Source of the DNA: Flectonema sp. DT1601
Lineage: Eukaryota > Euglenozoa > Diplonemea > Diplonemida > Diplonemidae
Direction of reading: 5' to 3'
Length of the DNA stretch: 64,000 nt
Assembly (NCBI GenBank): GCA_964019425.1
Contig: OZ025789.1
Location: 620,001 to 684,000 of the forward strand
In this document: positions 55,501 through 64,000 of the stretch, piece after piece
Position numbering within the stretch: position 1 is the first letter of the stretch
Layout of the letters: the number at the start of each line of letters is the position of its first letter
Program-made: the position numbers and the translations under genes
Notes under the pieces: model-generated
Databases searched by the model: none
Told to the model about the DNA's origin: nothing
Seen by the model: only the letters and a program-made list of their open reading frames with translations

Positions 55501-56688
55501 TTCCTTACATGGAACTGCAACCCACCACCAGCAGAATTATACTCCATGAACTACACCGAGACCTCTAATGGTATTGATGATGTTTCATACATTGGAATTA
55601 GAATCCGAATCGAAACCACCAGATCAAACAACAGGTGGATACGTCTAAGCGTTAACGACAAAGCGCGTGGTTGGCATATCATACCAACAAGATTCACCCA
55701 CCAGCACTCAGCTGCTCAAGAATCGATGGGTACTGGTATCTTCACCACCATGCTCCTACGAGCACTCAGAATCTGTAATAATCAGGCAGATCTTCTACAA
55801 GAGCTCGAGTTCGTAACATACAGACTACTCAACCGAGGATACAAGTTTAAGAACCTCGCAGTAGCTTGTCACAGCTTTATCAACTTATATATTGACGATG
55901 GCAATGTTGCAGCTGCAATTCGAAGACGACTAAATATTACTTCCGAAAAGTTTAATCATGGTATCCCTGTAAGCGACGAAAAAGACACCATTAATCATAA
56001 AAGTTCCACACTTCACACCTTAGACAAACGATTCCCAATACAATCACATCAATCTTCAGGGGAAGGTCTAATCGGAGGTGAGTGTGGATGGGCATCGCTG
56101 AATTTTGTTGCAGACCATCTTTATCTTGACCGAATTAATTTCAGCTATTTGCAAGAACTACAACAAACATTCTACGAAGAACATCAAAAAGTAGAACCTG
56201 GCAGCAACGAGCAAAAACCATCCCCGGATGGTTGGTTCTCTTTAACCGTTCTGGGGGTAGCAAGTAAACATAAACTCAACAGGGAAATCCACCAATATGT
56301 AGATCCCAGTTCTATGGACTACCCAACAATAGCCGCCGCATTCATTTTAAACAAAGCTGGTGCTAGAATGTCACACTACATGGTGGCCCTTGTCTCCTTT
56401 GATTCCATTATTGTTAGAGACATTCTCAAAGGAGCGACAGACCGACGATTATCATTCGACCATTTTGACAGACATTTTAAACGCCCAGAATATTGTTTTC
56501 ACATGATTTTAAGAAAAACTCTGCAGGATAATAATAATGATAACGACTGTACCATGGCACCCTCGAATGAAGGAATTCTACTCCTCACCAACACTAAGGA
56601 AAAGCGCAAGAAAGACGACTACAGCTCCGATGAAGGAGAACTCGCACTCGTAATAAAACGAACAGATGTAGAAGAGATAGAACGCTGA
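52585..56688 (+). CDS. Penelope-like polyprotein: GIY-YIG endonuclease, reverse transcriptase, papain-fold-like tail
   Basis: 1367 residues. A basic, Gln/Arg-rich N-terminus (1-235) is followed by GIY-YIG (about 240-343): GVIYALF..VIYVGQT, Arg267 and Glu327 in REQHYI, with Asn339, so the nuclease looks intact. A Cys cluster CDEPLCSPCPCC lies at 562-573. RT: motif A THDFTTMYT (Asp850), motif B GIPMGGNASS (924-933), motif C RYIDDF (Asp971, Asp972), then a thumb (to about 1110). The C-terminal tail (about 1145-1315) has GGECGWASLNFVADHL (Cys1167), SHYMVALVSFDSIIVRDIL (His1264, Asp1279). Cys-to-His spacing 97 and His-to-Asp 15 fit a Josephin- or C39-like cysteine protease or deubiquitinase. I know of no such tail as standard in these elements. 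The RT and GIY-YIG calls are firm; the protease call is an inference. Confidence 0.88.
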   Translation: MRHPNYFRTGPNAKGYNFAKKPGGVENSKFWGFPKQQQKSNNQRFQSKNVSRPHFSRPHSHSPVNANKALRTALFKVLPLRDFLLRKITHTGKTLRVLVEQRSGKQLPFNAINTAIRSVGAGNLRIIIEGTANQRAQQQSYNQNPWKKSQMKKVDHLFAKPSQHRHRRSYGQQRGGRLRHSPLSNFHHRSENVQHRNKRNFDGIDWKLYEKSCNRQRMSFVRRNLSHRKIRGKQPGLRTCGVIYALFRRSDGKVIYVGQTANSALERAQSHWYQAKKWSRDRRQNENRLMQYLSQERLPPLTIPLEKIPSNHYHNASDFYRAAAPREQHYINSFGKLLNVRGYYSPKLSSQRSRKHQNRPPRPVRQQQMPSFKSQNVYEQNRFYFSEVNDDGEDFELFQQSKPTATITLENGVSFEVETSYKWLPSKLNFLFAMPEDEFSNYDFTRWQTNTTTKVLQFLRSNFHQERYTARVKYLESCFMERLNPATLRRLKNKKEANSYWLKLNVSHKALDRLNLGAILHSDEVKAVCPNLKTLSRTRICHKLGTTVGDIVLNATSVGNGCDEPLCSPCPCCTLVPGSIKFDGHACGLAVNLPVSAELRDFFARGQKFRVPKHPAAAMDSLESDIAVYVDKAYRNTTDDIKLRFKNVILKHLHTKLSRDLSFLDSPLSSKALKELSSLQNSMVLLKVDKGQHDIGFICKSFYLSLLSKQLGGPAYQQLKATEEITLAFLAENNKILGNKHADRLPHLYGMIKLHKSAIGMRWISGASSLTGTEKQRQLDKEHKTAPATATTHAHLHLSSILKNVMALLKEKDMNSKYKRYWIVESDKDIAADIKLNTTRLKGLSPKTHDFTTMYTRLPHQEIKDKVNEAIKEAFEFKNIMRLESNDPATYRALSQLECRALLSFCVDNSLISMRGKLWRQVVGIPMGGNASSDIANLYCYRIESKFMDDLVAKGELDLARKHDYSCRYIDDFLTWNCNPPPAELYSMNYTETSNGIDDVSYIGIRIRIETTRSNNRWIRLSVNDKARGWHIIPTRFTHQHSAAQESMGTGIFTTMLLRALRICNNQADLLQELEFVTYRLLNRGYKFKNLAVACHSFINLYIDDGNVAAAIRRRLNITSEKFNHGIPVSDEKDTINHKSSTLHTLDKRFPIQSHQSSGEGLIGGECGWASLNFVADHLYLDRINFSYLQELQQTFYEEHQKVEPGSNEQKPSPDGWFSLTVLGVASKHKLNREIHQYVDPSSMDYPTIAAAFILNKAGARMSHYMVALVSFDSIIVRDILKGATDRRLSFDHFDRHFKRPEYCFHMILRKTLQDNNNDNDCTMAPSNEGILLLTNTKEKRKKDDYSSDEGELALVIKRTDVEEIER

Positions 56689-56742
56689 TCAAAAGCAAAT
56701 ATATGCTAGCCCGTCCTGGCGAGCTCCGATGGACATTAAGAA

Positions 56743-56971
56743 ATCAGTTCTTTTAAAATAGACCAATTGATGGATCCGATTTATTATTTAACTGGAATGA
56801 AGTCCCTCAGAACTTACTGATGAAGGCCTAAGAGGGACAAGTAGTATAAGATTAAGGCCTGAAACTACGTATTCCACAGTGTATTATGGAACAGCAGAAC
56901 AATGTGTTTTTATAACTTTTCTTTTTTATATTTTATTTTAGTGCACTTTTTTATAACAAACTCATATTCTA
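56743..56971 (+). repeat. Right terminal repeat (pLTR) of the Penelope-like element
   Basis: 229 bp, same length and same bases as 51651-51879 as far as I can compare. It ends ATATTCTA and runs directly into CTATCTATCTAT (56971-56985), the remaining microsatellite units. Confidence 0.93.
56817..56871 (+). ncRNA. Hammerhead-ribozyme-like motif, right repeat
   Basis: Same arrangement as at 51725-51779, shifted by 5092 bp: CTGATGA, AGGCCT stem II, GAAA, two-pair stem III and a UA cleavage site after 56871. Two copies one element-length apart would let an RNA be trimmed to unit length. Confidence 0.55.
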
Positions 56972-57000
56972 TCTATCTATCTAAAACAGATAGAAACCAG

Positions 57001-58304
57001 CAATGCGACTGTCGTTAGTATTTCCAGAACACGGGTTTTTCCCAACGTAATTTTCAACGCAACTGCGGATTCTCGTGTAAGTGATGACGACACAAACAGC
57101 AGCAGAATGGAAATTTCATTTGAGGGGAAGCTGCTTCCATCAAGAACACTGTTGGAATCATATGGAGTGAAATCAGATTCACAACTGGTAGTTAGTGGGT
57201 TAAAATATTATTCAAAAGACTGGTTCACTGACCATTATAAAAAGAAAATAAATGATTGAACTGTCTTAACTCCACTGGAGAGCTTCGCTTAGACACTCCG
57301 ACATTCGTAGTTGATGTCTGCCTTGTATTTAACAATAATTGGAGTACAATTAATGTTATAAGGTTGTATTTCTGTAATTCTGTTTCTTCTGTAACCCGCG
57401 TCTCAGAGATGAAAAATGAAGTCCCTGAACATTTCTATTATCGATTTATCAGGACTTTCAGACATTACAGTTTTTTGGTGATGATTTTCTTAGATATTCC
57501 ATTCGGTCAATAATGTAGACTTTTCTGATCTTCGTAGTGTGACAGCCATTGGAGAATGTTTTCTTGAGAGAGTTGATTTATCTCCATTGAGCAGTTTAAC
57601 TTCTATAGGTCGACGCTGTCTTTATTAATGTTTGATGTCTGATATAAACTTATCAGGTCTGAGTAACATTACCAATGTTGGAGAATACTCTCTAGCAGAG
57701 TGCACGAAGGTCGAGACAAATTGATTTGTCATCATTCGGTTCTCTGAGCGCTGTTGGTTATTATTTTCTTTTTATGTGTACATTAATCACGACATTAGAC
57801 TTTTCGTGCTTTGAAAGTGTCACGTCAATTGGGAGGTCATCTCTCTCTGGATGTACGGGTCTAACAGCTCTTGAGTTGGGTAGTTTTAAGAACGTCACGT
57901 CAATTGATGATTTGTTTTTAAGTAATTATTTTGAATTAGAAAAAGTAGAATTACCGATCCTTTCACAGCATCGTTTTCGTTGGTAGGTTCTTCCTGAGTA
58001 ATTGCAAGTCGCTTAGGAAGTTTGATACTTCTTGTTTTCGAAAACATCTTGTTGATTAGTGATTTATTTATGAACGCTTGTTCTTGACTGAGGTAGACTT
58101 ATCAGGTTTTTGCAACACCTCCGCAATTGGAATCTTCTAAACTGTACATCAATCAACACAGTTGACCTGTCACATCTTAAGAAAGTTGTTTCAGTAGACG
58201 ACTTTCTTTTTGATAAGTGTCACTCACTGAAAACTGTATCAGGTCTTAGTAATCCAGTCATAGCGAAGGGTTTAAGAGAATACCTTGCGGTATTGCCTTC
58301 ATAA
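57001..58304 (+). pseudogene. Decayed ubiquitin-like / leucine-rich-repeat (BspA-like) gene
   Basis: A frame open into the window from the left side of 57001 reads to TGA 57257-57259 and contains MEISFEGKLLPSRTLLESYG and QLVVSG, like the second half of a ubiquitin fold. From about 57505 to 58304 LRR units of BspA/LRR_5 type appear in changing frames: VTAIGECFL, LSGLSNITNVGEYSLAEC, SFGSLSAVG, then SVTSIGRSSLSGCTGLTALE (57819-57878), then INTVDLSHLKKVVSVDDFLF. Stops at 57257 and 57510, the TGA at 57722 and repeated frame changes break it. LRR_5 proteins of protists are surface or signalling proteins. The next gene also begins with a ubiquitin-like domain, so the two may share an ancestor. Confidence 0.72.
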
Positions 58305-58645
58305 ATATAGGTTTCATTATTCTAATTGGTTTTTCTTGAGCTGTTTTTTCGTAGACCGATCAGAACTCGTGGTTTTTTGAAACTTTGTGTTGAAATCCGG
58401 GATTTTTTGAAAATTTTTGTGCGGAATTAGGGGGATTTCCCAAATAATATACACATTCTTTGCGAAAATCGAAAAGGAAGACGGCAGAATGCGTCTGCTG
58501 AGAATTTGAGAATTTGAATCTAAAAAAAATTCGAGAGAAAAAAAACACTTTTTCTATGTTCTTGATGCATGTGGTCTTTTGGCGTTGTAGGAGAAAACCT
58601 TTTTATTATATTTTTAGATTCTCCTCCTCAGTCTCTTTTCAATTA

Positions 58646-59395
58646 ATGTCGATATCTATCTCTGTACGACTTCCTGATGGGGAGGTCTGCAGCATCGATG
58701 TTACGGAACACATGAGAGTAAATGATATTAAGAAAATAGTTTCTTATGAACGAAGATGGGAATACGACTACTTTGATCTCGTGTACGAGGGAGCAATCTT
58801 AGATACTAACATCCCAGCTATCTCATTAGGTTTAGTCGATCAAAGTGAAATAGAACTTGTACTCTCTAGAAAGGGTGCAGCTTTAACTCGATTGGGAAAT
58901 CGTCCAATTACATGCGATGAGATGATACGTGAAGTCTATTCTGATGGTGGTAACGTTGCTGATTTCATCGATGCTGGGATACCAGCAAACGAAAGGATAT
59001 CACCGGGAGAGGCAATTCTTTCTTTTTGTGTGTCGCAAGGTAAATTAAAAGCCGTTCAACAACTGTATTCCCACCCGTTAGTTAACATTAATCTTCTTGA
59101 TGCGATGGGAAACAGCCCTCTTCATGTTGCTTGCAACAGAGGATTTGACACCATAGTAAAGCTCCTCATCACTCACCCTCACATTAATATAAACATCCAA
59201 AACAATGATGGATGGACACCTCTCTACACAGCTGTAGCTAATAATAGAGATGATATCGTTCTACTACTCTCACTCACAGATGGAATTAATATAAACTTGT
59301 CTACAAAACAAGCTTGGACTCCACTTCGGTTAGCCTCAACTAAGAGGAGACAAGACATGGTTTCAATTTTATTAGCGAGAGGAGGTGATCAGTAG
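58646..59395 (+). CDS. Ubiquitin-like domain plus ankyrin-repeat protein
   Basis: 249 residues from ATG 58646, 14 nt after an acceptor-like CTCAG; earlier in-frame Met codons lie in T-rich sequence. Residues 1-74 (ISISVRLPDGEVCSIDV, VNDIKKIVS, LVYEGAILD, DQSEIELVL) fit a ubiquitin-like fold without a C-terminal Gly-Gly, so it is a built-in domain and not a modifier. Residues about 125-248 hold three to four ankyrin repeats (MGNSPLHVACNRGFDTIVKL, DGWTPLYTAVANNRDDIVLL, AWTPLRLASTKRRQDMVSIL). Function unknown; scaffold or ubiquitin-pathway adaptor by analogy. Neighbours are another ubiquitin-like gene (decayed) and an asparaginase with ankyrin repeats. Confidence 0.82.
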   Translation: MSISISVRLPDGEVCSIDVTEHMRVNDIKKIVSYERRWEYDYFDLVYEGAILDTNIPAISLGLVDQSEIELVLSRKGAALTRLGNRPITCDEMIREVYSDGGNVADFIDAGIPANERISPGEAILSFCVSQGKLKAVQQLYSHPLVNINLLDAMGNSPLHVACNRGFDTIVKLLITHPHININIQNNDGWTPLYTAVANNRDDIVLLLSLTDGININLSTKQAWTPLRLASTKRRQDMVSILLARGGDQ

Positions 59396-59498
59396 GAAGT
59401 TGTTTTCTTTTTAGTTTTCTACCTTTACTTAGCCATTGTTTATGAACTCAATATTCTCCTTTTTCAGGAACGGGAGGAAGGGGGTGAAAATAACAATA

Positions 59499-61871
59499 AT
59501 GTCATTCAGAAAGCCAGTTGCGGAAAAGCAAAGAGTACTAATACTGTACACAGGAGGTACTATTGGTATGAAGAACAGTGACAAGGGATACATCCCTGCA
59601 ACAGGTTACATGGCTGAGAAGTTACATTCACTTCCTCAGTTTCATGACCGGGAGCTGTATGAATCAAAGAAAGAATGGATTAAGACCAGTCATGTAATGC
59701 CTCTTAGTTCTCATGGAAGATATGTTGGTTACGATATAAAGGAATATAATCCTCTACTTGATTCTTGTAACTTATCAAATAATGACTGGGAGAAGATTAG
59801 TAAGGATATTGCTGAAGAATACGACAATTATGATTCTTTTATTGTACTCCACGGAACTGATACGATGGCTTACACTTCATCAGCGTTGAGTTTTATGCTT
59901 CAAGATCTTGAGAAGACAGTCATCGTGACTGGATCACAAATACCAATATCACAACCTCGCAATGACGGTGTCAGTAACTTAGAAGGAGCTCTCTTCGTAG
60001 CTGGTCACTATGTTATTCCTGAAGTCACATTGTACTTCTCTCATAAGTTGTATAGGGGTTCTCGTTCTTCAAAGGCTGACGCATCAACACTCACTGCTTT
60101 TCAGTCTCCGAATTTTCCTCCAATCGCAAACGTCGGTATCAACGTCGACGTCAACTGGCATTTAATCAAAAGTCCCCATTCGGGTGGTTTCAAAGCCATC
60201 ACTACTTTCGATAAAGATGTTGCAGTTGTTCAACTGTTTCCGGGTCTCTCGACGGAGTCATTGAAAAGGCAGTTGGCTCCGCCACTCAAGGGGGCTCTGT
60301 TGAGGACGTATGGAGCTGGGAATGCTCCGGATGCGAATAAAGAGTTTCTGAGTGTATTAAAAGAAGCTTCTGACAGAGGAGTAATCATTGTGAATACTAC
60401 GCAATGTTGGAGAGGAACTGTTGAAGGACACTATGCAACGGGTGTTGCTCTTCAAGATGCGGGTGTCATTGCTGGTAGAGATATGACACCTGAAAGCGCA
60501 CTTGTTAAACTTGGATGGCTTCTCGGACAAGGACTTCAACCATCTGAGATTCGCGATCTCATTCCTCAGTCAATCAGAGGTGAACTAACACCTAAAGTAG
60601 ACATGCAATTCTCTCTTCATGACAGTGGTTTTGTTCATACTTTGTACACAGTTCTTAAGGAACAACGTGGAGAGACAAGAGACGGTGCAAACATCCGACA
60701 CATCAGAGAAATATTATTACCGACAATCATCTGTTCTGCTTCAGAGAGAGGTGACGTAGATGAACTCACAAGCATCTTAAATGATGGAGCAAATGTAAAC
60801 AGCAAGGACTATGATGGGAGGACTGGTTTACACTTAGCAGCAAGTTGTGGACAGTTAGAAGTTGTTGAATTATTAATATCACAATCAGGTGTTGAGATTG
60901 ATATTCAAGATCGTTGGAAGGCTACTCCATTACTTGACGCAATCAGAAATGATCGCGATACTTGCTGTGAAGCTTTACGAAAAGCTGGAGCCACATTTAC
61001 AATCTCTGACTTAGAACAAGCAGCCACTCTTTGTAGACTTTCAAACGATGATGACAACGAGTCACTCAAACGTTGGTTGAAGTTCGGAGCAGATCCAAAC
61101 GTATCCGACTACGACAAGAGAACTCCTCTTCATGTTGCTGCCTCGTCTGGGAAGACTGATGCTGTTGAAATACTTCTCAAATACGGAGCTAATCCAACTC
61201 CAGAAGACAGGTGGAAATCTACACCTCTACAGGAAGCAATCATACATCAGTTTGATATGTGTTGTGAAGTACTTCGTAAAGGAGGTGGGAGGATTACAAT
61301 AAGTGATACTGACTTAGCTGCTATCCTCTGTAGGTTGGCGAACTCTGGAGACATCGCCAGTCTGGAGAGATGGTTTAAGAACGGAGCTAATTTAAATGTT
61401 GCGGACTACGATGGCAGAACACCTCTCCACATCGCATCTCGTGAGGGACAGTCTGAGGTTGTGAAATTCTTAATATCCTCAAACTGTAATGTCAGTCCAG
61501 CAGATCGTAATAATGTAACTCCACTCTTAGATGCAATCACACGTGGAAATGATGATATTTGTAAAGTGTTAGTCGATAGTGAAGCTGATCTTAATTTCAA
61601 ACCGACTCAACTGTGCTCTGCCGTAATGGATGATAACTTACAACTGGTAACTCGATTCTGTCGTTACTATCCTCAATCAGTTATTGCCGCAGACTACGAT
61701 CTTCGAACTCCTCTCCACATCGCAGCATCAGAAGGAAATAAGAAAGCTGTCGAATTGTTATTATCATTTAATTCAAACTCTTCTGCTAAAGACAGATGGG
61801 GAAGAACTCCCAAAGATGACGCGACCTCGAATGGGTTTGACCATATCATCGTATTGCTTAATCAGAGCTGA
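59499..61871 (+). CDS. L-asparaginase (type I) with C-terminal ankyrin repeats
   Basis: 790 residues from ATG 59499 (earlier in-frame Met at 59442 lies before the acceptor-like TTCAG at 59463-59467). The enzyme hydrolyses L-asparagine to aspartate and ammonia. Active-site motifs: YTGGTIGM (nucleophile Thr18) and LHGTDTMAYTSSALSF (second Thr and Asp), then TGSQIPI. The asparaginase core runs to about 365. Residues 400-790 contain ankyrin repeats in two clusters (DGRTGLHLAASCGQLEVVEL, KRTPLHVAASSGKTDAVEIL, DGRTPLHIASREGQSEVVKF, LRTPLHIAASEGNKKAVELL). This is the layout of animal ASPG (60-kDa lysophospholipase/asparaginase). One Trp-Lys-type unit (DRWKATPL, DRWKSTPL, DRWGRTP) recurs, showing internal duplication. 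Confidence 0.92.
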   Translation: MSFRKPVAEKQRVLILYTGGTIGMKNSDKGYIPATGYMAEKLHSLPQFHDRELYESKKEWIKTSHVMPLSSHGRYVGYDIKEYNPLLDSCNLSNNDWEKISKDIAEEYDNYDSFIVLHGTDTMAYTSSALSFMLQDLEKTVIVTGSQIPISQPRNDGVSNLEGALFVAGHYVIPEVTLYFSHKLYRGSRSSKADASTLTAFQSPNFPPIANVGINVDVNWHLIKSPHSGGFKAITTFDKDVAVVQLFPGLSTESLKRQLAPPLKGALLRTYGAGNAPDANKEFLSVLKEASDRGVIIVNTTQCWRGTVEGHYATGVALQDAGVIAGRDMTPESALVKLGWLLGQGLQPSEIRDLIPQSIRGELTPKVDMQFSLHDSGFVHTLYTVLKEQRGETRDGANIRHIREILLPTIICSASERGDVDELTSILNDGANVNSKDYDGRTGLHLAASCGQLEVVELLISQSGVEIDIQDRWKATPLLDAIRNDRDTCCEALRKAGATFTISDLEQAATLCRLSNDDDNESLKRWLKFGADPNVSDYDKRTPLHVAASSGKTDAVEILLKYGANPTPEDRWKSTPLQEAIIHQFDMCCEVLRKGGGRITISDTDLAAILCRLANSGDIASLERWFKNGANLNVADYDGRTPLHIASREGQSEVVKFLISSNCNVSPADRNNVTPLLDAITRGNDDICKVLVDSEADLNFKPTQLCSAVMDDNLQLVTRFCRYYPQSVIAADYDLRTPLHIAASEGNKKAVELLLSFNSNSSAKDRWGRTPKDDATSNGFDHIIVLLNQS

Positions 61872-62387
61872 TTGGGTTTAACTTTTTCTATTATTTTTAT
61901 TACGTTTATTTCTATCTGTTGACAATCCGTTATTGTTACTGTCGGGGGTTTTCCTGGAAAACCTTTCTGTTCTTTAACTCTGTTTTATTACTTTGTGGTA
62001 GCGGAGGTCACAACTACAAAAACGAATTTGGTGATCAGATTTCGGGAAAGGATCGCTTCTGTTTTGAATCGCATGTCCAAATGAAATCCTTTTCACCAAA
62101 AAAAAAAAAAAAAAAAAAAAAAAATTACATACTACATGGAAAATGATTTTTCCTAACCTCCCCTTCTTTTTTTTTTTTTTTTTTTTTTTTGGAAATTAGA
62201 ACAAACAGAATGGATCTGAAATCCCTCATTCCGATCTTCTATTCTGTTTGGACTTCCGATTTTATCTCTTTTTTTTTATTTAATGCGCTTTCCCTTTCAC
62301 TGACAATGATCTCTTGTAATACTTTACAAAGTACTCAATTTCCAATTTAATGTTACTTTAATTACATAAACACTCCTACCTAACAAC
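61872..62387. other. Spacer
   Basis: No gene is seen. Long A-run (62098-62124) and T-run (62167-62190). CAAACAGAAT (62202-62211) and ATTCTGTTTG (62241-62250) form a perfect ten-pair inverted repeat with a 29-nt loop, a possible RNA hairpin. It ends in CTAACAACAG (62380-62389), acceptor-like. Confidence 0.45.
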
Positions 62388-62393
62388 AGGCTA

Positions 62394-62977
62394 ATGCCAT
62401 CACAACATGACTCAGATGTTAGTTCGGTGGAGGAGAAGGAAGAGGTGAAGGATGAAAAAGTTGAGAGAAAACCGATCGACCCCGTAGCTGACTGGCGTTG
62501 TCCAGATTGTTCATTTATAAACAGAGAAAGGTATCATAATGACACCTGTCACAGATGTGGGAAACCAAAACCTGGAGACGAAGAGTTAAAACAAAGATTT
62601 GATGAAATGATGAGAAGTAGGGAAAAACAAAAAGCCGCCATGAGATTCCGCGGAGGAGAACGCGAAGTAGAAGTACGCGAAGAGATGGAACAAGAACTGG
62701 CTAACGTCAAGGCATTCAAAGAGAAATGGGAACAGTACTCCACACAATCAGATGAAACGTTAAAAAAGATAGAAGAACGGGTATGTGATCATCAGTCATG
62801 TTATCGTATTAGAAATCTTTTCATATTAACATCAATCAGGAGCAACAGTTGAAGATACTAAATCAAATGGAAGACCGAATGCGTATAAAACATGCGAAAC
62901 ATGAACACGATGACACCTTTCTCAGAGACCTTCAGGACGCTGCCGAGCTCAGCGCTTGTTTACCCGCAACGTGCTGA
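62394..62977 (+). CDS. RanBP2-type zinc-finger protein, one intron
   Basis: Model: 62394-62780 joined to 62840-62977, 174 residues. The 59-nt intron starts GTATGT and ends ATCAG. An acidic N-terminus is followed by one zinc finger (about 32-58): WRCPDCSFINRERYHNDTCHRCG, i.e. W-x-C-x2-C-x12-C-x2-C with the conserved Asn after CSFI. RanBP2-type fingers bind RNA, ubiquitin or Ran; the loop here is two residues longer than usual. The rest is a charged coiled coil (about 60-165). Function unknown. The acceptor-like AACAACAG is only four nt before the ATG, the shortest leader in the window. Confidence 0.8.
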
Positions 62978-63262
62978 GGAGACACGTTGATCTTATATCT
63001 TATTATTGAAAGCTGGCTGCTTATGCAAATCAACTTTGCTACTAGCCCGTCATACTGTCTTAATGTAAACCGACGAGTCATAGACACGTCACATTAGACA
63101 TGTTAGTTAGCAGTAAGCTGTATTAATATTTATTATTCAAAACTGATGGGACGAACGCTGCCATTGGGAGTCGTATTTCGAAAGCTGGATTACTATTCAC
63201 ACATACGTTCCACCACACAGAGACATGAGATTATTACATAAGTAATAAAAGAGTTGAAACAA

Positions 63263-64000
63263 ATGGTAGCATTCAGTGATGAGATATCGCTAATTGGATT
63301 TCTTTCTCTAATTTGGATAATTGACAAGGGATGCAGACTGATTGGCATCTCTCCGTTAGTGGGTAACTTACTGACTGGGATTGTAATGGGACCAGCTCTG
63401 TTGAATGTTGTACCTTACGCAGATGCTATGAAATTGGTTGGAAAAATAGGAGTTTTGTTACTAATTGTCGACGGGACACTTTCTATTGATTTAGAACAAG
63501 TAAAACAGATTGGTTTGAGAGCTTTTGTAGCAGCTGCATTAGGTGTTGCTGGTCCAGTAGGTTTGAGTATGTTATTTGTTGTTGTTGTATTCGACAGACC
63601 TTGGAAGACTGGTCTATCAACTGGAGCAGCAATAGCTCCAACCTCATTAGGGTTTAGCGCTAAGATGCTGCAAGAAGCTAAAGTTTTAACGACACCTCTT
63701 GGTCAACTCATCTGTGTTGCTGCCGTAATGGATGACGTATTAAGTCTTTGTTTATTATCAGAAATTAGAGCTCTCGATGACATCTCTGCTTGGGGATTAA
63801 TTCAACCGATTGTTGCCTCTCTCGGTTCTATCATTGTTGGCGTCTGTCTTGCTATCGGTCTTCCCAAAATAATTCCTTCTTTATTATCAAAATTACCTTT
63901 AAAGGGGACCAACAGAAGATATTTTCTTGTATTTTTAATTCTTGGATTATCGTCTCTATTAGCATTCTTAAGTGCTTACGCTGGGTCATCAGATCTGTTG
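63263..64000 (+). CDS. Cation/proton antiporter (CPA2-like), N-terminal part
   Basis: The frame is open from ATG 63263 to the window end, 246 residues so far. Regularly spaced hydrophobic helices and CPA-family motifs are visible: GNLLTGIVMGPALLN (half-helix loop), GAAIAPTSLGFSAKMLQE (unwound helix, family pattern GA-x-x-x-xTS-x-G) and VAAVMDDVLSL with the paired Asp (DD) that carries ions in electrogenic members. This suggests a KefB/NhaS-like Na+ or K+/H+ exchanger. Acceptor-like CACACAG (63214-63220) lies 42 nt upstream, and a six-codon ATG frame at 63225 precedes the start. The C-terminal half lies outside the window. Confidence 0.83.
   Translation, partial: MVAFSDEISLIGFLSLIWIIDKGCRLIGISPLVGNLLTGIVMGPALLNVVPYADAMKLVGKIGVLLLIVDGTLSIDLEQVKQIGLRAFVAAALGVAGPVGLSMLFVVVVFDRPWKTGLSTGAAIAPTSLGFSAKMLQEAKVLTTPLGQLICVAAVMDDVLSLCLLSEIRALDDISAWGLIQPIVASLGSIIVGVCLAIGLPKIIPSLLSKLPLKGTNRRYFLVFLILGLSSLLAFLSAYAGSSDLL

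Overview
The window looks like nuclear DNA of a unicellular, flagellum- or centriole-bearing protist whose lineage I cannot name. Coding regions are of moderate GC. Spacers are AT-rich and full of A or T runs. Introns are short (57-96 nt in the gene models below), start mostly GTATGT or GTTTGT and end in ACAG or TCAG. The gene set is eukaryotic: CCT-eta, VPS4, CEP57, TMEM18, MORN protein, ELMO and DHHC proteins, a P2X-type channel, a class I phosphodiesterase and a metazoan-type phenylalanine hydroxylase. I see no tRNA, CRISPR array or bacterial operon.

Layout, with every gene on the + strand: ELMO protein (partial), DHHC palmitoyltransferase, two EEP-fold hydrolases and a P2X homologue (1-6.6 kb); CCT7 (8-10 kb); MFS transporter, CEP57 and an EF-hand/coiled-coil protein (11-19 kb); four-pass membrane protein, RING/TRAF protein and phenylalanine hydroxylase (19-24.7 kb); VPS4 and a PDE with an unusual N-terminus (26-30 kb); an almost empty AT-rich stretch of about 5.6 kb; a possibly myristoylated helical-repeat protein, an orphan, a CDP-alcohol transferase, a secreted alpha/beta hydrolase, TMEM18 and a MORN protein (36-44.6 kb); a 1594-residue receptor-cyclase-like protein (45-50 kb); a (TATC)n microsatellite carrying a Penelope-like retroelement (51.1-57 kb); a decayed ubiquitin-like/LRR gene, a ubiquitin-like/ankyrin gene and an asparaginase/ankyrin gene (57-62 kb); a small zinc-finger protein and a cation/proton antiporter (partial) (62.4-64 kb).

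Two things stand out. First, every one of about 24 gene starts lies shortly downstream of a splice-acceptor-like YAG, and all genes point the same way. This fits polycistronic transcription with spliced-leader trans-splicing, or else a 5'-UTR intron in every gene. Second, the Penelope-like element looks intact and young: its two 229-bp direct repeats are identical by eye. It has an N-terminal GIY-YIG nuclease, a reverse transcriptase, a C-terminal domain that looks like a papain-fold cysteine protease or deubiquitinase, and a hammerhead-ribozyme-like core in each repeat. Decayed copies of the same repeat are scattered through the spacers. Also notable are a nuclear LSU rRNA fragment near 39.5 kb, a P2X channel with a zinc/EF-hand tail, and a receptor cyclase that appears to lack one metal-binding aspartate.
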